NCBI RefSeq assembly: GCF_018866325.1
Contig: NZ_CP076457.1
Span: 2,267,001 to 2,331,000, forward strand
Length of the DNA stretch: 64,000 nucleotides
DNA from: Streptomyces sp. YPW6
GTDB lineage: Bacteria > Actinomycetota > Actinomycetes > Streptomycetales > Streptomycetaceae
Reading direction: 5' to 3'
In this document: one piece after another, positions 63,024 to 64,000 of the stretch
How the letters are laid out: each line of letters opens with the position of its first letter
Position numbering within the stretch: position 1 is the first letter of the stretch
The notes under the pieces: model-generated
Databases searched by the model: none
What the model was told of the DNA's origin: nothing
Seen by the model: the letters and a program-made list of their open reading frames with translations, nothing else
Program-made: the position numbers and the translations under genes

Positions 63024-64000
63024 GTGAGCGCCCCCACGGTGTACGACGTCGCCGAGCGGTCGGGCGTCTCCATTGCCACGGTCTCCCGGGTCTACCGGAA
63101 CCCCGATTCCGTACGCGCCCGGACCCGCGAGAAGGTCATGGAGGCGGCCCGCGAGCTGGGGTACGTACCGAGCGGCAGCGCCCGGGGCCTGGCCAGCCGG
63201 ACGACGGGCGTGCTCGGGCTGTGCTTCCCGGACTACGCGGACCCGGACGCCGAGTCCGCGGCGGCGGCGAGCGACGCGGATGACGACCAGGCCGTCATGC
63301 TCTACTCCGACCAGATCATCCGGGGCATGGAACGGGCGGCCCGGCGGCACGGTTACGCCCTGTTGATCGCCGCCTCGCTGGACGGCGGCCCGGAGAGCCT
63401 GGTGGCGAAGGTGGCGGGCCGGGTCGACGGATTCGCCGTACTGGCGCGGACCGTGCCGACCGCGGACCTGGAGGTGATATCGCGCCGGCTGCCCGTGGTG
63501 ATGCTCGCCGGGCCGCGCGAGATCGACCACCTGGACCACATCGTGGTGGCCAACACCGAGGGCGAAGGCGAACTGACCCGCCATCTGATCGAGGACCACG
63601 GACTGCGCCGGCTGGCGTTCATCGGCGGCGAGGAGCAGGCGCCGGACGCCGAGGCCCGGTTCCGGGGCTTTCAGGAGGCATGCCGGGACGCAGGCCTTCC
63701 GGCGCCCTCCCGGCCGGAGGTGCGCGCGGGGATGATGACGCAGGCCGAGGGCGCACTGGCGGCGGACGCCCTGCTGGACCGATCCGAGGGTACGGGGGTG
63801 GAGCGGCCGGAGGCGATGCTGTTCGCCAACGACCAGATGGCGGTCGGGGCGCTCCAGGCGCTGGAGCGGCGCGGGGTGCGGGTCCCCGAGGACATGGCGG
63901 TGACCGGATTCGACGGTATCCCGCTGAGCCGTCTGGTCCGCCCGCCCCTGACGACCGTCCGCCAGCCGATCCGGCGGCTGGGCGAGGAGGCGGTGGAGCT
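63024..64000 (+). CDS. LacI-family transcriptional regulator, N-terminal part
   Basis: Starts with GTG 63024 (MSAPTVYDVAERSGVS) and stays open to the right edge (325 residues visible of ~340-350). The helix-turn-helix VYDVAERSGVSIATVSRVYR with hinge NPDSVRARTREKV is classical LacI; the periplasmic-binding-like domain follows (VDGFAVLARTVP; RRLAFIGGEEQAPDAEARFRGF; MLFANDQMAVGALQ; VTGFDGIPLSRLVRPPLTTVRQP, quoted in pieces). It controls sugar genes probably lying beyond the edge. A LacI operator lies in its own promoter. Confidence 0.9.
   Translation, partial: MSAPTVYDVAERSGVSIATVSRVYRNPDSVRARTREKVMEAARELGYVPSGSARGLASRTTGVLGLCFPDYADPDAESAAAASDADDDQAVMLYSDQIIRGMERAARRHGYALLIAASLDGGPESLVAKVAGRVDGFAVLARTVPTADLEVISRRLPVVMLAGPREIDHLDHIVVANTEGEGELTRHLIEDHGLRRLAFIGGEEQAPDAEARFRGFQEACRDAGLPAPSRPEVRAGMMTQAEGALAADALLDRSEGTGVERPEAMLFANDQMAVGALQALERRGVRVPEDMAVTGFDGIPLSRLVRPPLTTVRQPIRRLGEEAVE

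Overview
The window is chromosomal DNA of a Streptomyces, most likely a member of the S. griseus group. Base composition and codon use are very GC-rich (third positions almost always G or C), there are TTG and GTG starts, leaderless genes, a mycothiol gene, Tat and ECF-sigma genes in the actinobacterial order, and a SapB/AmfS-type developmental lanthipeptide locus whose precursor is almost identical to what I remember of S. griseus AmfS.

Positions 1-24900 are a core actinobacterial block. It holds the end of an MFS transporter, a corA magnesium channel with a possible leader peptide, an MgtE-N/CBS protein paired with a DUF1003 membrane protein, the scaffold ATPase mrp, and tatB - htrA - anti-sigma - sigE read leftwards, with a divergent O-methyltransferase. 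DUF3117, an enoyl-CoA hydratase, tag, a DivIVA-like protein, folP2, a LOG-family protein, dapE, dapC and a 7Fe ferredoxin follow. The same gene content and approximate order occurs around sigE of Mycobacterium tuberculosis.

Positions 25185-32803 hold the complete class III lanthipeptide locus: amfT (synthetase), amfS (43-residue precursor), amfB and amfA (ABC exporter) on the minus strand and the orphan regulator amfR convergent to them. amfR carries a TTA (bldA) codon and has a near-consensus AdpA site upstream. A strong hairpin separates amfS from the exporter genes. Positions 33000-41300 are more variable: an ArsR-type regulator divergent from an MFS gene, a sugar acetyltransferase, DUF4265, a GNAT-AAA+ fusion and a VanW-like membrane protein.

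Positions 41255-64000 return to core genes: mshB, a prolyl-oligopeptidase-family peptidase, two tandem complete oligopeptide ABC operons of the BldK type, typA, an 806-residue peptide-binding lipoprotein, and the start of a LacI-family regulator. Peptide uptake (BldK-like) and secretion of the surfactant lanthipeptide (Amf) are both steps towards aerial mycelium, so the window unites two developmental modules only about 12 kb apart.

Three genes (htrA, the VanW-like gene and a small membrane protein at 44.8-45.2 kb) change reading frame inside G/C runs. These may be base-calling errors rather than true mutations.
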